Source of the DNA: Atriophallophorus winterbourni
Taxonomy: Eukaryota > Platyhelminthes > Trematoda > Plagiorchiida > Microphallidae
Reading direction: 5' to 3'
Assembly (NCBI GenBank): GCA_013407085.1
Contig: JACCGJ010010478.1
Coordinates: 43,539-107,538, forward strand
Length of the DNA stretch: 64,000 bases
Part shown: in pieces, positions 1-10,040 of the stretch
How positions within the stretch are numbered: the stretch's first letter is position 1
How the letters are laid out: every line of letters begins with the position of its first letter
Translations under genes and position numbers: made by a program
Notes under the pieces: model-generated
What the model was told of the DNA's origin: nothing
Database searches by the model: none
What the model saw: only the letters and a program-made list of their open reading frames with translations

Positions 1-390
1 TCACCGAATATCACAACATAGTTTTTCATTCGCACGTTTTTGAGGACTGTTGCAATGAGTTGATAATAAACGTCTTTTTTCAGCAGGTGTCAAAGTGATC
101 GTCTGCGCATAAACATTGACCAATGTAATGGCACCAATACTGCTTTCGAGATGTACAGTTCGAATCCGTTTGCTGCCGCTTCTGATTTTTTCTGTCGCTT
201 TTATTAAGATGTTTCGCACGATAAACACCTCTATAGGCACTCGAAGCTCATCAGAGCCTCCTTCAGTTCATTGTTTATAACAAATAAGTTTCTTACGCAT
301 CTGATGTTTGAAACGTCGAAATAAAATCCAGGATGCATGGATCGAATGTTCCAGGTTCCCGTTTTTAGAGCCGATCTGTCCTACTACTGT
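1..390. repeat. Block X, third copy
   Basis: Homologous to 31,896-32,316 and to 63,786-64,000. This copy lacks the 116 bp hAT-like MITE seen in the other two. The uninterrupted target reads ATAGGCAC at 233-240. The reverse-strand open frame across 1-240 is not preserved in the other copies and is not called as a gene. Confidence 0.85.
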
Positions 391-796
391 TCCTGCTACT
401 TAAGTTCGCATCATTGATGAGCGCCAGATTGCGGAGATCTCTGTCCAATCCATCATAGTGGCCACAAGTAGACCTGCCTTATAAACCTCGAGAGGTGGGA
501 CATTAGGTTGCTCACTATACGGTTCAATAACACTTTCATATTGTCTAAATCAACCCCGTCATGTGTATCTCATACAATCTCTGCCAAGGCTGAATCACAT
601 ATTGATATTCCCTCGCATATCAAGGTCGCCTTGGTTCGTGCTTCTGATTTTCTTTCCATTATGTGTTCACGAACGGTTCTACATGAAACAATCAAGTGCG
701 CTTATCGCGAGTACGAGTCCGAAAGAATGCGCGCGCGCACATTCTAAATAAACTAACCAATCCAATTGATTTTGAGTATTAAAATATCGATCGGTG
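391..796. repeat. Displaced copy of the unit-start sequence
   Basis: Matches 5,892-6,300 (unit 1) and 38,529-38,940 (unit 2) and then diverges abruptly near 796. Here it is joined directly to block X, whereas in unit 1 the unit start is preceded by block E. The junctions near 390 and 796 are therefore rearrangement breakpoints. Confidence 0.8.
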
Positions 797-1305
797 GTAC
801 CACGGGCTCCAATTGATGCTACCGCGATAAGCATTAGAACCACTTCTAGAATGTTTGTTTATTAATTTACTAGCTCGTCTCACTATTTGGTATTGGCTGG
901 CATCTGCGATGAAGGTGCTTCATATGCATGAATGCAATGGACTAGAGCATCACCCAGAATCATCCAAGCATAGACAGAAAGCATATTTTGAATACAATTC
1001 GAACATTAAACCAACCATTAAATGTAATATATGTTAGTTCGGTGTAATTTCATCATTTTTGTTTAATAAATTGAAGTTAGAAGCAATTCGATTCTGGATC
1101 CAGCGTATATCCCTCACTGAAATCCTGGATTAATTACTTTGTTTGAATACATTGGCATCAGTGTTATGTTCCACCCCGCCCGGATAAGCGCGTTCGACAA
1201 TGGCCTGGCATTCGGAATATTTATTCAAGCAGTTTTAGTCTAGTCTGTTTGAATGCAGGTAGCGTCACAGCATCTCATCCAAGGTATTCTGCTCAGGGTT
1301 GTTTT
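797..1305. other. No gene recognised
   Basis: The stretch has no counterpart that I can find in either unit. It holds only short open frames without recognisable motifs. Confidence 0.5.
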
Positions 1306-2315
1306 TAAGGATTCAAGAATTTATGGTCAAAAAATTATTACTTTACAACTCCAGAGGATTACGGTATGAATAAAAACATGAAAAATAAAATAGTATAAAA
1401 GCAATAGAGAATATCAAATGTGAGGCTCACGAATGATTTCTCGTTTGCAAGTGCAAGTCCAATTTCGCTTTAAAAATCGACAAGCAAGTAGAGTCAACCA
1501 CATGTTGAGGTACGGAATTCCAAAGAAATATACCTCGTACGGCAAAAAAATGTCGTCGACAATCAATACGGGAACTTGGAACGTAAAGGGATAAGGTATG
1601 TCCGCGTGTCACTTTCCCGACACACAAATTAAGTAAATGTTTTATTGGATCTCCTTCAGTAGCCACAATTTTATACGTCAAAATAATGTCGCGTCGTATC
1701 CTCCTTTGGGTAAAGTCGCATCGACCCAGACGTCGCAATCTTTCGGTAAACGGAACATTGCAAAGACCCATCACTAATTTTGTTGCTCTATGAAAGATTT
1801 TATCGAAGAGAGCAATATCTTTTCGCAGCCAAGGAGCCCAAACCTCTACCGCATACTCCATCGTAGGGCGAAGGTAGACACAAATTGATATCGGGACCTG
1901 TCCGTCAATTTGTTTTAAATTATTGGTGAAATTTTTGTAACTGCTAAAAATTCGTTTATATGAATAAAGCCAATTTCTTCTTCTTCTTCTATCCTTGGTA
2001 ACGTTACCAGAGAGAATCTTCCATATATTCTTCGACGGATACCTAACAATCTGTTGGCACATCGATATATATTCTGGCAGTGCACTGTGCTCTCTAGGTT
2101 TCCGCTAACCAACACTCCATGATCTTTTTCTAACGAGCTCCATGCTGGGTTTTCGGTTTCCAATCGATATGTCCAAGGAACATTCTGTATGTTGAATGAC
2201 ATGGCCGCCCAATTCGACACGCTGTTCAAATCCATTTGTAGTTTCTCACAATCCTCTGCAGAACTAATTGGCGTCCAAATTTCCATATCATCCGAGAACA
2301 GGACGTGAAAAGGTT
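1306..2315 (-). mobile_element. CR1-type LINE, 3' fragment (end of reverse transcriptase and 3' UTR)
   Basis: Read on the minus strand, the fragment begins at the reverse transcriptase catalytic box, here FSDD rather than FADD (near 2,295). It continues through the thumb/C-terminal region typical of CR1 elements: a YLRPTMEYAVEVW block, FHRATKLVMGL, and RRHFFAVRGIFLWNSVP near the end. The coding part ends at 1,427. The 3' end near 1,312 reads TTCTTGAAT before the host junction, the same heptamer found repeated at the end of the CR1 copy at 18,303. A second repeat is inserted at about 1,886-1,990 and breaks the frame. 5'-truncated and dead. Confidence 0.75.
1886..1990 (+). repeat. LINE/SINE 3' end with hairpin and (TTC)n tail, inserted into the CR1 fragment
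   Basis: At 1,941-1,990 there is AAATTCGTTTATATGAATAAAG followed by (TTC)n. The same 3' end (an AATTCGT...ACGAATAAAG hairpin, then TTC repeats) occurs at 6,336-6,390 on the minus strand, at 38,968-39,024 on the minus strand and at 28,826-28,875. It splits the CR1 reading frame between the GRFS block and the YLRP block, so it is younger than that CR1 copy. Confidence 0.6.
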
Positions 2316-2583
2316 CTTAGTTCGCTTGGGTGGCTCTGTGTCGCTGTTGGATTGATCTGCAATGTGTAAAGTGATTTTATGTTTTGCATAAAACCAGAAT
2401 GATCAAAACTGTACAGTAGAATATCTTGAAGCTTTCCATACTGTTAGTAAGTTTTTAATTTGCAAAGTCTTTTAACAATCCGTAATGAGGCTGGGCAATA
2501 CAAAATGCTACATGTTTGCGAAACATTTGATTACAAACCACGTATAAGAATTTCAAATTAATTGTCCACATTTCAGTGCATCA
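2316..2583. other. No gene recognised
   Basis: Spacer between two oppositely oriented CR1 fragments. Nothing recognisable. Confidence 0.4.
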
Positions 2584-3579
2584 GTGCATCTTACGACGCA
2601 TTCGATTGGCTTTTCCAATGAAATACTAAATGAAATCTCAATAAACAATGAGTGTGTCATGCTCAGACTTCTTCGTTTGAATACCGCAAAGTCACCAGGA
2701 GCAGATGGAATCACTCCTTTTATCCTCAAACGATGCGCATCCTCATTGTGTGGTCCACTCAGCATATTATTCCAAATTTCGCTCGAAAATAGTATCGTTC
2801 CCGCGGAATGGAAATCTGGCATCATCACACCAATCTACAAGGGCGGGAGTCGATCTGACGCTGCGAACTATAGACCAGTTACGTTGTTGCCAGTAATTTC
2901 TAAAGTGCTCGAGAGTTTAGTAGCGGAAAAGATCACCCATCACCTCGAAAACAATAGACTGCTTGCGACTGAACAGCACGGTTTCAGGAAACATCACTCA
3001 TGTCTATCTAACCTCTTGCTCACCTTAAACGACTGGACTGAGTGTGTGGACAATGGTTACTCCATCCACGCATGCTTTTTAGACATGTCAAAGGCTTTCG
3101 ACCGCGTCAATCATAGTATTTTAATCCAGAAACTTGAATTGCACGGGATAACAGGAAAACTTCTTGCTTGGCTAGAAAACTATTTACGCGACAGGAGTGC
3201 CCAAGTCAGAGTGGACGGCGCCTTATCGAAATCATTTAAAATTACGAGCGGAGTGCCCCAGGGTTCGGTCCTCGGACCGATTTTGTTTTTGATCTACGCA
3301 AACGACATTCCCGAGCGTGTTAAATGCAAGATTATGTTATTTGCAGACGATATAAAGCTTTGGAGAAGCATACGTACAAATGATGACTGTGAAACTTTGC
3401 AGAAGGATCTAAACACATTGCACGATTGGTCTCTGAGAAGCAAACTACCCTTCAACTTCCAAAAGTGCAAGGTGTTAAACATTGGAAAGACTGTGAATTA
3501 CAACTACACTCTTGGGTCCCACCAACTCGTCTGGACAACTGAAGAGAAGGATTTGGTGTTTGGACCAGTTCAAGTCTGA
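2584..3579 (+). pseudogene. CR1 reverse transcriptase, main part
   Basis: The 331-residue open stretch carries all the classic RT blocks: KSPGADGITP (36-45), NYRPVTLL (95-102), QHGFR (131-135), LDMSKAFDRVNH with the first catalytic Asp (166-177), GVPQGSVLGPILF (223-235) and FADD (253-256). The frame starts inside the fingers region, so the first Met is not a real start. Near 3,555 (after a TTEEKDL block) the frame shifts and the rest of the protein continues in another frame to about 4,003. The enzyme would have copied the element's RNA at a nicked target. Here it is broken. Confidence 0.85.
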
Positions 3580-4003
3580 AGACTTCACTGCAGTGCAAAG
3601 CGGCTTACAAAAAGGCGTCACAAGTATTGGCGTTATTGAGACGAATTTTCGGCAGATTCTCCAATCAGTCAGTACCCCGTATCATGAACACCTATCTGAG
3701 ACCAGCGATGGAGTACGCTGTTCAGGCTTGGTCACCTGGATTCAGAAAGACATCAATCTTCTGCAGCGTATTTACCACCGAACCACAAAGCTTGTACCCG
3801 GACTAGCTGCTAAACCATATGAAGAACGTTTGAGGAGTCTCAATCTTTTCGACTTTCGCTGTCGTCGACTAAGAGGTGACCTCATACTGATGTACAATAT
3901 TATGCACGTCCCTAACCATCCCTTGTCCAAACTTTTCACACGCTCGCCACCCCGTGCCAGTCGAAACATGAACTTTCAGTGCTTATTCCCACTTCAAGAC
4001 TGA
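3556..4003 (+). pseudogene. CR1 reverse transcriptase C-terminal part, frameshifted
   Basis: Continuation of the preceding RT after the frameshift. It has a YHRTTKLVPGL block and LRSLNLFDFRCRRLRGDLILMY, matching the C-terminal region of the CR1 copies at 18,500, 25,440 and 32,600. The usual final block (FF.VRV...WN) is further shifted and lies near 4,010-4,110, with small lesions. Confidence 0.75.
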
Positions 4004-4278
4004 ACTGTCGAAGATATTCGTATGCTGTACGTGTAAGTTTCACATGGAAACACCCTCCCCTCCACTGTTACACACTCAGCCAACCTGGATATTTTTAAAG
4101 CTAATTTGGACAAATACTTGAGAGAAACCCAAATTTTGATACGATTTACACTACATGAGTTTCCCTGTTCTTTTTCTTTTTTATTGTATATACCTCATGA
4201 CTCCATCCTATGGTTATTGTTAAGCTAAATGCTTTTTAGACCATTGCAACTTTGAATCACTTTGAATCACTTTGGACA

Positions 4279-5605
4279 AGTTCCGAAAAAGCAAGAAAAA
4301 CAAATATTTCAGTGATACGGGTGACATCTCTGGAGATTCATACAGAACTTTCAGAGAATTGTTCATCAGTTCATCTAATGCTGACTCATTCATGAGAATC
4401 AGTTGTTAGCAAAACATATAATATTCCATTTTCTTTCTAACAGTAGGTACTTAGTGGATATTTCTCAAGAAATACTCTCGTCATCGAATGTTTATTCCAT
4501 GCGATTCCAAATTTTATTATCTATTCGAATCTATCTCATTTCTAACAAGTTTAATAGCCCTACAACTTTAGGAGAACATTTGATCATCGGATTTCTCTGC
4601 AATATATATTTGTCTAGAAGCCAATGATCTTCATTATATACACAATATTAGAAAATTATGTTTCCCGATGTATTTCTGCTATAATGTACGGCAGTGAAAC
4701 ATGGACCACTCACGCAAGGCACGAACGGAAGCTGAATGCTTTTCATCTACGAAGCATCCTTCGTATCTGGAATATATCGTGGATGGACAGAGTGACTAAC
4801 GCTAAAGTGCTTTCAAAGCGCCGCTTGCGGTGGCTTGGTCATGTCTACAGAATGGAAAATGGTCGGTACAAAGACGTTTGCAGAAGAGATGTGAAAGCTC
4901 TTGGCATTGACCCAGCGAGTTAAGTATAACTTGCTCTTGATCGCACACATTGGAAACATTGTATAAAGCATCGTCTGCAAGATGGGGAGGAGCAGATACA
5001 GCTCTTCGCTGTTGAACGCAGATCACGCCGCCGGCGTGCAACTGATGCAATACAACCGAGTTCTGACTATCATTGCCAGCGCTGTGGGAGAGATTGTTCC
5101 TCCCAAATCTGACTGTTTGTTCATCCAAAAAGCTGTAGAACATGAACATTCATGAACATTGTGATGTACATGCATGGTCAAAATCGACCGAAGGAGGCCA
5201 GATGGGTAACCTAAACTTGTGTCACGACAGCTCGATCCGTAGAAGACTTGGTGAGGTATTTCTTCAAACATTAATGAGCCAACCACGTTAGGGTAACGTC
5301 AATCTTGGACTTATAAGTCCATTTTGGCGCGGCTAAATCCAATCTGGTGAAGCTTCAATTTTGCACGAACCAGTGAATCATTAGTGTCGCAGTCTGCGAT
5401 TTGATATGATCTGGTAAAGAGTAAGCATCTTATATTAGTGAGCCTAACAGGAATAAGATCACTAATGTAAATGATTAGACCGAGGATTTTTCCAAGGGAA
5501 TTTATGTTGTGAAATTGTTCGGAACAAATGAGATAGTGACACAAATACTGAACTGTGTCCATAGTTCCCAAACGTTGTTGTAAATTATAGTTTATTCTAC
5601 TTACA
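4279..5605 (+). repeat. Block E, copy 1
   Basis: Homologous to 30,455-31,830 and 62,345-63,720. Block E holds non-coding sequence, then a truncated RTE-type LINE 3' end, then about 400 bp of further non-coding sequence (5,200-5,605). This copy abuts the CR1 tail on its left and the start of unit 1 on its right. It has lost the (CAA)n tail of the RTE piece, which survives in the other two copies. Confidence 0.85.
4644..5199 (+). pseudogene. RTE-type LINE 3' fragment in block E, copy 1
   Basis: The translation contains MYGSETWTTHARHERKLNAF, then ISWMDRVTN and RRLRWLGHVYRMENG. These blocks lie after the RT domain in RTE-type endonuclease/reverse transcriptases. Compared with the longer copy at 8,310-9,602, two internal segments are missing: one between LLSK and RRLRW, and one between RMENG and YKDVC. 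All three block E copies lack the same segments. A stop follows the GIDPAS block. The remaining 3' part encodes a Cys-x2-Cys...His zinc-finger-like tail (about 5,075-5,145). Confidence 0.75.
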
Positions 5606-5640
5606 CACGGAACATGACTCAGTAAAATTCCAACCACCAT

Positions 5641-6335
5641 CACCGTTATCGCCTTAACGCTGAGCAGACTAAAGCTAGTAAGTAAAGGTTGCCACGCAAA
5701 AAGGCATGATCAGGACCATATTTCGATTTGCCTAACCTGGGGTGTATTCACATCCATCTGATACATGCGAAGACGGCTAAACTCGGTTAACTGTGTGACT
5801 CACATCTGTAAACGTGCACCACTAATGAGGTTAATTTTAAACATTATTTTGAAAAAGATTCAAATTAACTTTCTAGTTTACTTTGAATATTAGCTACTTA
5901 AGTTCGCATCATTGATGAGCGACAGATTGCGGAGATCTCTGTCCAATCCACCATAGTGGCCATAAGTAGACCTGCCTTATAAACCTCGAGAGGTGCGGCA
6001 TCAAGTTGCTCACTATACGGTTAATACCGAGTCTGAGCACTTCCATATTGTCTAAGTCAACCCCGTCACCTGTATCTCATACAATCTCTCACAAGCCTGA
6101 ATCACGGATTGATATTCCCGCGCATATCAAGGTCGCCTTTGTTCGTGCTTCTGATTTTCTTTCCAATATGTGTTCACGAACGGTTCTACATGAAACAATC
6201 ACGTGTGCTTATCGCGAGTATGTGGCCGAAAGAAGGCGCACGTGCGCACACAGTCTAAATAAACTAACCAATCCAATTGTTGTTGAGTATCAAAATATCG
6301 ATTGGTACGTGGGTGTATGTGCTCACCCGAACATA
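5641..6335. other. Start of unit 1, no gene called
   Basis: A 127-codon open frame at 6,006-6,389 is shared with unit 2 (128 codons). By my count it shows about nine amino-acid changes against about three silent ones, which is what neutral drift gives, so I do not call a gene. The sequence up to about 6,300 also occurs at 391-796. Confidence 0.6.
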
Positions 6336-6725
6336 GATAAAGAAGAAAATGACTTTATTCGTTTAGACGAATTTTCAGCAATACATTAATTTCTCCACAA
6401 AATACAAATATGATAAAATGTATACAGTGCAGCACAATGAAATGATACTTGGGATAATAAAGTGTCCGGTTACCATAGGCTAGACAAATGTGAGGGGAAT
6501 TAGAAGAATAAAAATTGAAAAATAACTGGAACTTCACAGCGTCATTTAAAAAATTGTCAAGCGCTTCTTTAACTCCGTAACAGCTTTCGACTGATGAATC
6601 ATGTATCGAGCCAAGTATGGAACAAAAGAGTTTCTAAATTTATTAGTTCTCGAATAAGGAATAATATAGGAACTTCGGGTGGAGGAAAAGGATTCACGAT
6701 AAGCAAGGCTTTTGTTCAATGGATG
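6336..6725 (-). mobile_element. LINE 3' fragment, minus strand, with (TTC)n tail
   Basis: On the minus strand, 6,720 to 6,545 translates to a typical LINE C-terminal end: HPLNKSL, then a TRSSY...PYSRTNKFRNSFVP block and a final LKKRL. It is followed by a 3' UTR and an end with the AATTCGTCTAAACGAATAAAG hairpin and GAA/TTC repeats at 6,336-6,385. The family is not one of the CR1 copies elsewhere in this window. The clade is not determined. Confidence 0.6.
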
Positions 6726-7540
6726 TGAACAATCAAAAGAAATAGTTGCGGTAAACCTGTTGCATTAACGAAAGTGACGATCAACAATAGTGTCTCGAAT
6801 GTCATCCGTGGGAACACAGCTCAATCTTGAGATGAGAACGGCGGTCTTGCCATTTTCTCTCAAACTTATCTCCAATATTTGGATTTGATAGCTACGCTTA
6901 ATACGCAAAGTCCCACTTACCTTCTGCTTTCAAAAATTATACAACTAATCGATGATCTTAACATGGATTATTTGAGCCCTCCTTCTAAATTCCTTTATTC
7001 GCGTCTACGGCTTGTCAAATGACGTGGGCTGCATAATCTTAAATATGAAGGTAGCATTTATTTAAATTTTGTACCTAAATCATTTGGTATTATGGAGCTA
7101 GTTGATTATTTTAACATCAATCTCAAACCTTCAGCGGAGTAAATATAATAAGAACTGCTTGAAGATTAAGTGATTAACGAAAATCTGTCTGGTTTTGCGT
7201 AGATATGTGACCCGGAATGTTTAACTTACTTGATGAGTTGAAACTACTCATTAGTAACATATCAATCAAAATATTTACGGGGTTGACTGAGACTCAATCC
7301 GTGAAAGCAGCTTACACAACCTTCGCTTGCCACGAATCAGTGATAATCGATTGGGGTTTGCAATTTTGTTATAATTTACATCAAGACGTAAATTCTATGA
7401 CCTTTCGGATTCCTTCCTTTCGTCGGGCACGACAACATGTTTCCCTTTGTTAGTTTCATTTAAAACAATTTAACTTGCAAAGAGCTGTTCACGCTCCGAT
7501 TGCAAGAGTAATTCAAATAAAAGTGGTCTTGGAGAGTGGC
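6726..7540. other. No gene recognised; includes a strongly conserved patch
   Basis: Up to 7,014 this stretch is identical to unit 2 (39,187-39,653 covers the whole identical patch). No reading frame stays open across the patch. Downstream, short open frames at 7,217 and in unit 2 at 39,855 diverge at their ends. Confidence 0.5.
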
Positions 7541-7559
7541 TTGACTCACTTTTGTCCCC

Positions 7560-7745
7560 TTTTCACATGCCAACACGATGAACACGCTTTAATGGCGTAT
7601 CTGGGCGCATACCAACCTTACGGAGCAAATTTCGTATACATCTCCGGTCGAGTGACTTACGCGTTTTGGCTTCGCGTATATAGGGTTCATCCTGATTCAT
7701 CACTAGGATGGTACAATATTTATCTCGTATTCCATGACGAGCCGA
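7560..7745 (-). pseudogene. LINE ORF1-like fragment (unit 1)
   Basis: On the minus strand the segment encodes GMRPDTPLKRVHRVG. The ORF1 of the CR1-like element at 53,787 has GMRPTTPLKRVHRVG. The match supports a relic of ORF1, the nucleic-acid-binding first protein of such LINEs. It is short and interrupted in unit 1. The unit 2 copy (40,200-40,409) stays open for 69 codons. Confidence 0.55.
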
Positions 7746-7975
7746 TTTAAGTTGCTCCAGATTCTTAGTTTAATTATCAAGGCTCGAAATGACAGTATTT
7801 AGGGAGCACCATGTTATAACCGATGCTAGAAAATGGAAAAACAGTTTCGCTTCACCCACATGGTGAGAGGTCAGCTAAAGAAGAATCGTGTATAATAATA
7901 AAAACAGAGAACTCAAGCCTTTACTTGATTTATGGGATAACACCAAAAGGTGATCCATCTAAGCTTGCATAGCAA

Positions 7976-8227
7976 TTAGGGAGAGAATTCAGGAAACAAC
8001 TTACTCCAATTGCGATCCAAACCCTGCTTAAAACTCGAGACGGTACTGCAGGATATAAGTTCTTCTGGATGAATGTTCCAGAATTTTACAACCCCAAGGC
8101 TGAAAAAGTGTTTCCTGGAGTCGACATCCATTCGCGATTTTGTTTCTCCAACAGATTTAATGCACGTGGATGGACGAGGGGTGGTTGACGCTTTAAGCAT
8201 TTCGGTGTTAGTCGGTTTCGTTGGCAT
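7976..8227 (-). pseudogene. CR1-type RT C-terminus (unit 1)
   Basis: This 83-codon minus-strand frame ends with SRKHFFSLGVVKFWNIHPEE, then a SFKQGLDRNW block. It is the conserved last segment of CR1/Jockey-like RTs and is most like the end of the element at 53,787-57,181 (FFSICIVNAWNSL...FKRGLDEQW). Only the last tens of residues are present. The upstream boundary near 8,290 is unclear because the RTE copy starts there on the plus strand. Confidence 0.65.
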
Positions 8228-8309
8228 TCGTGTAGACAGAAAATCTTCTCGTGCGTTGATGCTGCTCGATGGTTGTATTTTTGTGCCACGTTTCGAGGAT
8301 TTCCCGAAT

Positions 8310-8945
8310 GTGGCGCGGGCATCTCCTTGCGTCCTCGACCACTATACAAGGATGCTCAGGCTCGTTATTTCGTTCCACTCAGGCATGAAAGACTCAGTCC
8401 AATTTAACGGTTGCAGTTCAGAAGCATTTGAAATTCGCCGAGGCGTCAAACAAGTGTGTGTTCTTGCTCCCACGCTGTTCGGCATTTTCTTTGCTCTGCT
8501 TCTGAAGCACGCTTTTAGGACGAGAACAGCAGGCATTTTCATACGCACGCAAAGTGATGGTAAGCTTTTCAACCTGAACCGGTTGCGAGCACAAACCAAA
8601 GTACGGGTTGTGCTAATCCGTGAACTGCTGTTTGCCGACGATGCAGCTTTTATTGCTCACTCCCAAGAGCACCTCCAGACTCTAATGGACTGTTTTTCGT
8701 CGGCATGCACAGACTTTGGTCTAACAATCAGCATGATCAAGACCAAAGTCCTTGGTCAAGGGACTGTATCGCCTCTCATCATAACTGTTGGAAACTGTCA
8801 GCTTGAATCAGTACATCAGTTCACATACCTTGGCTCAACCATGGCGGATAACCTCTCGCTAGACACGAAGATTGATAAGCGGATTGGCAGAGCAGCTGTC
8901 ATTTTGTCCCGATTATACTTTCGTGTTTGGGTAACCGCAGGATGA
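8310..8945 (+). pseudogene. RTE reverse transcriptase, catalytic part
   Basis: Within a 290-codon open frame that starts at 8,073, the RTE-like part begins near residue 80. Blocks: LRLVISFHSGMK (95-106), EIRRGVKQVCVLAPTLFGIFF (120-140), SDGKLFNLNRLRAQTKV (161-177), LLFADDAAF with the catalytic Asp pair (185-193), and FTYLGSTM near 250. The upstream residues belong to other sequence read through by chance. The frame ends at 8,945, just after RVWV, and the protein continues in another frame. The unit 2 copy has SADD in place of FADD. Confidence 0.8.
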
Positions 8946-9442
8946 TTGTAAAGACAAAGATGATGGTATACAGCGCGTGCGTACTAAATGCTTTACTGTA
9001 CAGCAGTAAAACCTGGACCACCCACGCAAGACACGAAATGAAGCTGAATGCTTTCCATCTACGAAACATCCGTCGTATATTGAACATATCGTGGATGGAC
9101 AGAGTGACTAACGCCGAATTGCTTTCAAAAGCTGGTCTACAGAGCATGTTCAGCCTATTAAGTCAGCGCCGCCTGCGAGGGCTTGATCATGCCAACAGAA
9201 TAGAAAATGGTCATATTCCGAAAGATCTACTATATGGTGAGTTGCAATTAGGAAGTCGACCATTGGGCAGACCGCACTTGCGATACAAAGAAGTTTGCAA
9301 AAGAGATATGAAAGCTCTTGGCATTGACCCCGCGAGTTGGGAAGAACTTGCTCTTGACCGCTCACATTGGAGGCATTGTGTCTGCAAGCTGAGAAGGAGC
9401 AGATACAGACGAAAGCAGATCACGCCGCCAGCGTGCAACTGA
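8946..9442 (+). pseudogene. RTE protein, post-RT region
   Basis: Continues the RTE protein after a frameshift: VKTKMMVYSACVLNALLYSS, then TTHARHEMKLNAFHLRNIRRIL, NISWMDRVTNAELLSKAG, RQRR-like blocks, IPKDLLYGELQLGSRPLGRP, YKEVCKRDMKALGID and HWRHC. It is the intact reference for the internally deleted block E copies. A small deletion near 9,380 removes a KHRLQ-like piece, after which the zinc-finger tail falls out of frame. The unit 2 copy has the same lesion, so it predates the duplication. Confidence 0.75.
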
Positions 9443-9609
9443 TGCAAACAACCGAGTTCTGACTTTCGTTGCCAGCACTGCTGGAGAGATTGTTCCTTAC
9501 GAATCGGACTCTTCAGTCATTCCAAAACCTGCAGAGCATGAACATTCACGTGATTGTAACGTACATCCATGGTCGACATCGGCACAAGGCGGACAACAAC
9601 TTGTGTTTG

Positions 9610-10040
9610 GACAAATGTGACTGAACGGGGTTGGTCGTACCCCCCTTAACAAAAAGTGGTATACATGCTTTACTTGTTTACCTTTCCTCTTTTGTTTCAA
9701 GCGCATGCATATCATGATTTCACTTTCCATATCCGATGAGTGCAAACAGCTGAAACCTGTCTGTGTGAGTGTCTGTGACGGAAATGCATGCAAATGTGCA
9801 TTTTGGTTCGTGGTTATGTGTTTAACCAAATTAGACATTTGTTTGGACACGTGCTTGAACAGGTTGGTCGTACGAACGTTATCCAACAGTGGCATACAAT
9901 CGCTACTTGTTTATCACTCCTCCAGTATTTCAGGCGCATGCGTATTCTGATTTTCTTGGCCGTATCTTTTGAGTGCAAACTGTAAGAAACTGATCGTGTG
10001 GTGTGTGTGTGACGGAAATGTATGCAAATGAAAATTTGAT
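9610..10040 (+). mobile_element. Old hammerhead-type repeat, two degenerate units (unit 1)
   Basis: Two units of the roughly 230 bp family in tandem, forward. Hallmarks are GGTTGGTCGTACGAAC (near 9,862), a CAACAGTGGCATACAA box and the GCGCATGC box. The hammerhead relics at 9,733 and 9,968 have lost the core: CCGATGA instead of CTGATGA, and a disrupted GAAA arm. The unit 2 partner at about 42,262-42,680 has the same defects, so the units died before the duplication. Confidence 0.65.

Larger units (their letters stand above)
2584..4274 (+). mobile_element. CR1-type LINE, 5'-truncated
   Basis: It contains the reverse transcriptase, the C-terminal region and a 3' UTR. It ends in a short tandem tail with unit TTTGAATCAC (4,251-4,274), after which block E begins immediately. 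The endonuclease and ORF1 are absent, consistent with 5' truncation at insertion. Confidence 0.8.
8310..9602 (+). mobile_element. RTE-type LINE, 5'-truncated, unit 1 copy
   Basis: The longest RTE piece in unit 1. It begins within the RT domain and runs to a 3' end of the form GGTCGACATCGGC...CAACAAC at 9,602. Its unit 2 partner is 40,960-42,250. All recognised RTE pieces in the window share the last 50-60 bp and end in CAA repeats, the 3' signature of this family. Confidence 0.8.

Noticed and set aside
6006..6389. 127-codon frame, also open in unit 2 (38,642-39,028, 128 codons), with an in-frame 3-base indel
   Set aside because: About nine replacement against three silent differences between copies, the third copy (508-747) is broken, and its 3' end is the antisense of a LINE tail. 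There is no sign of protein constraint.
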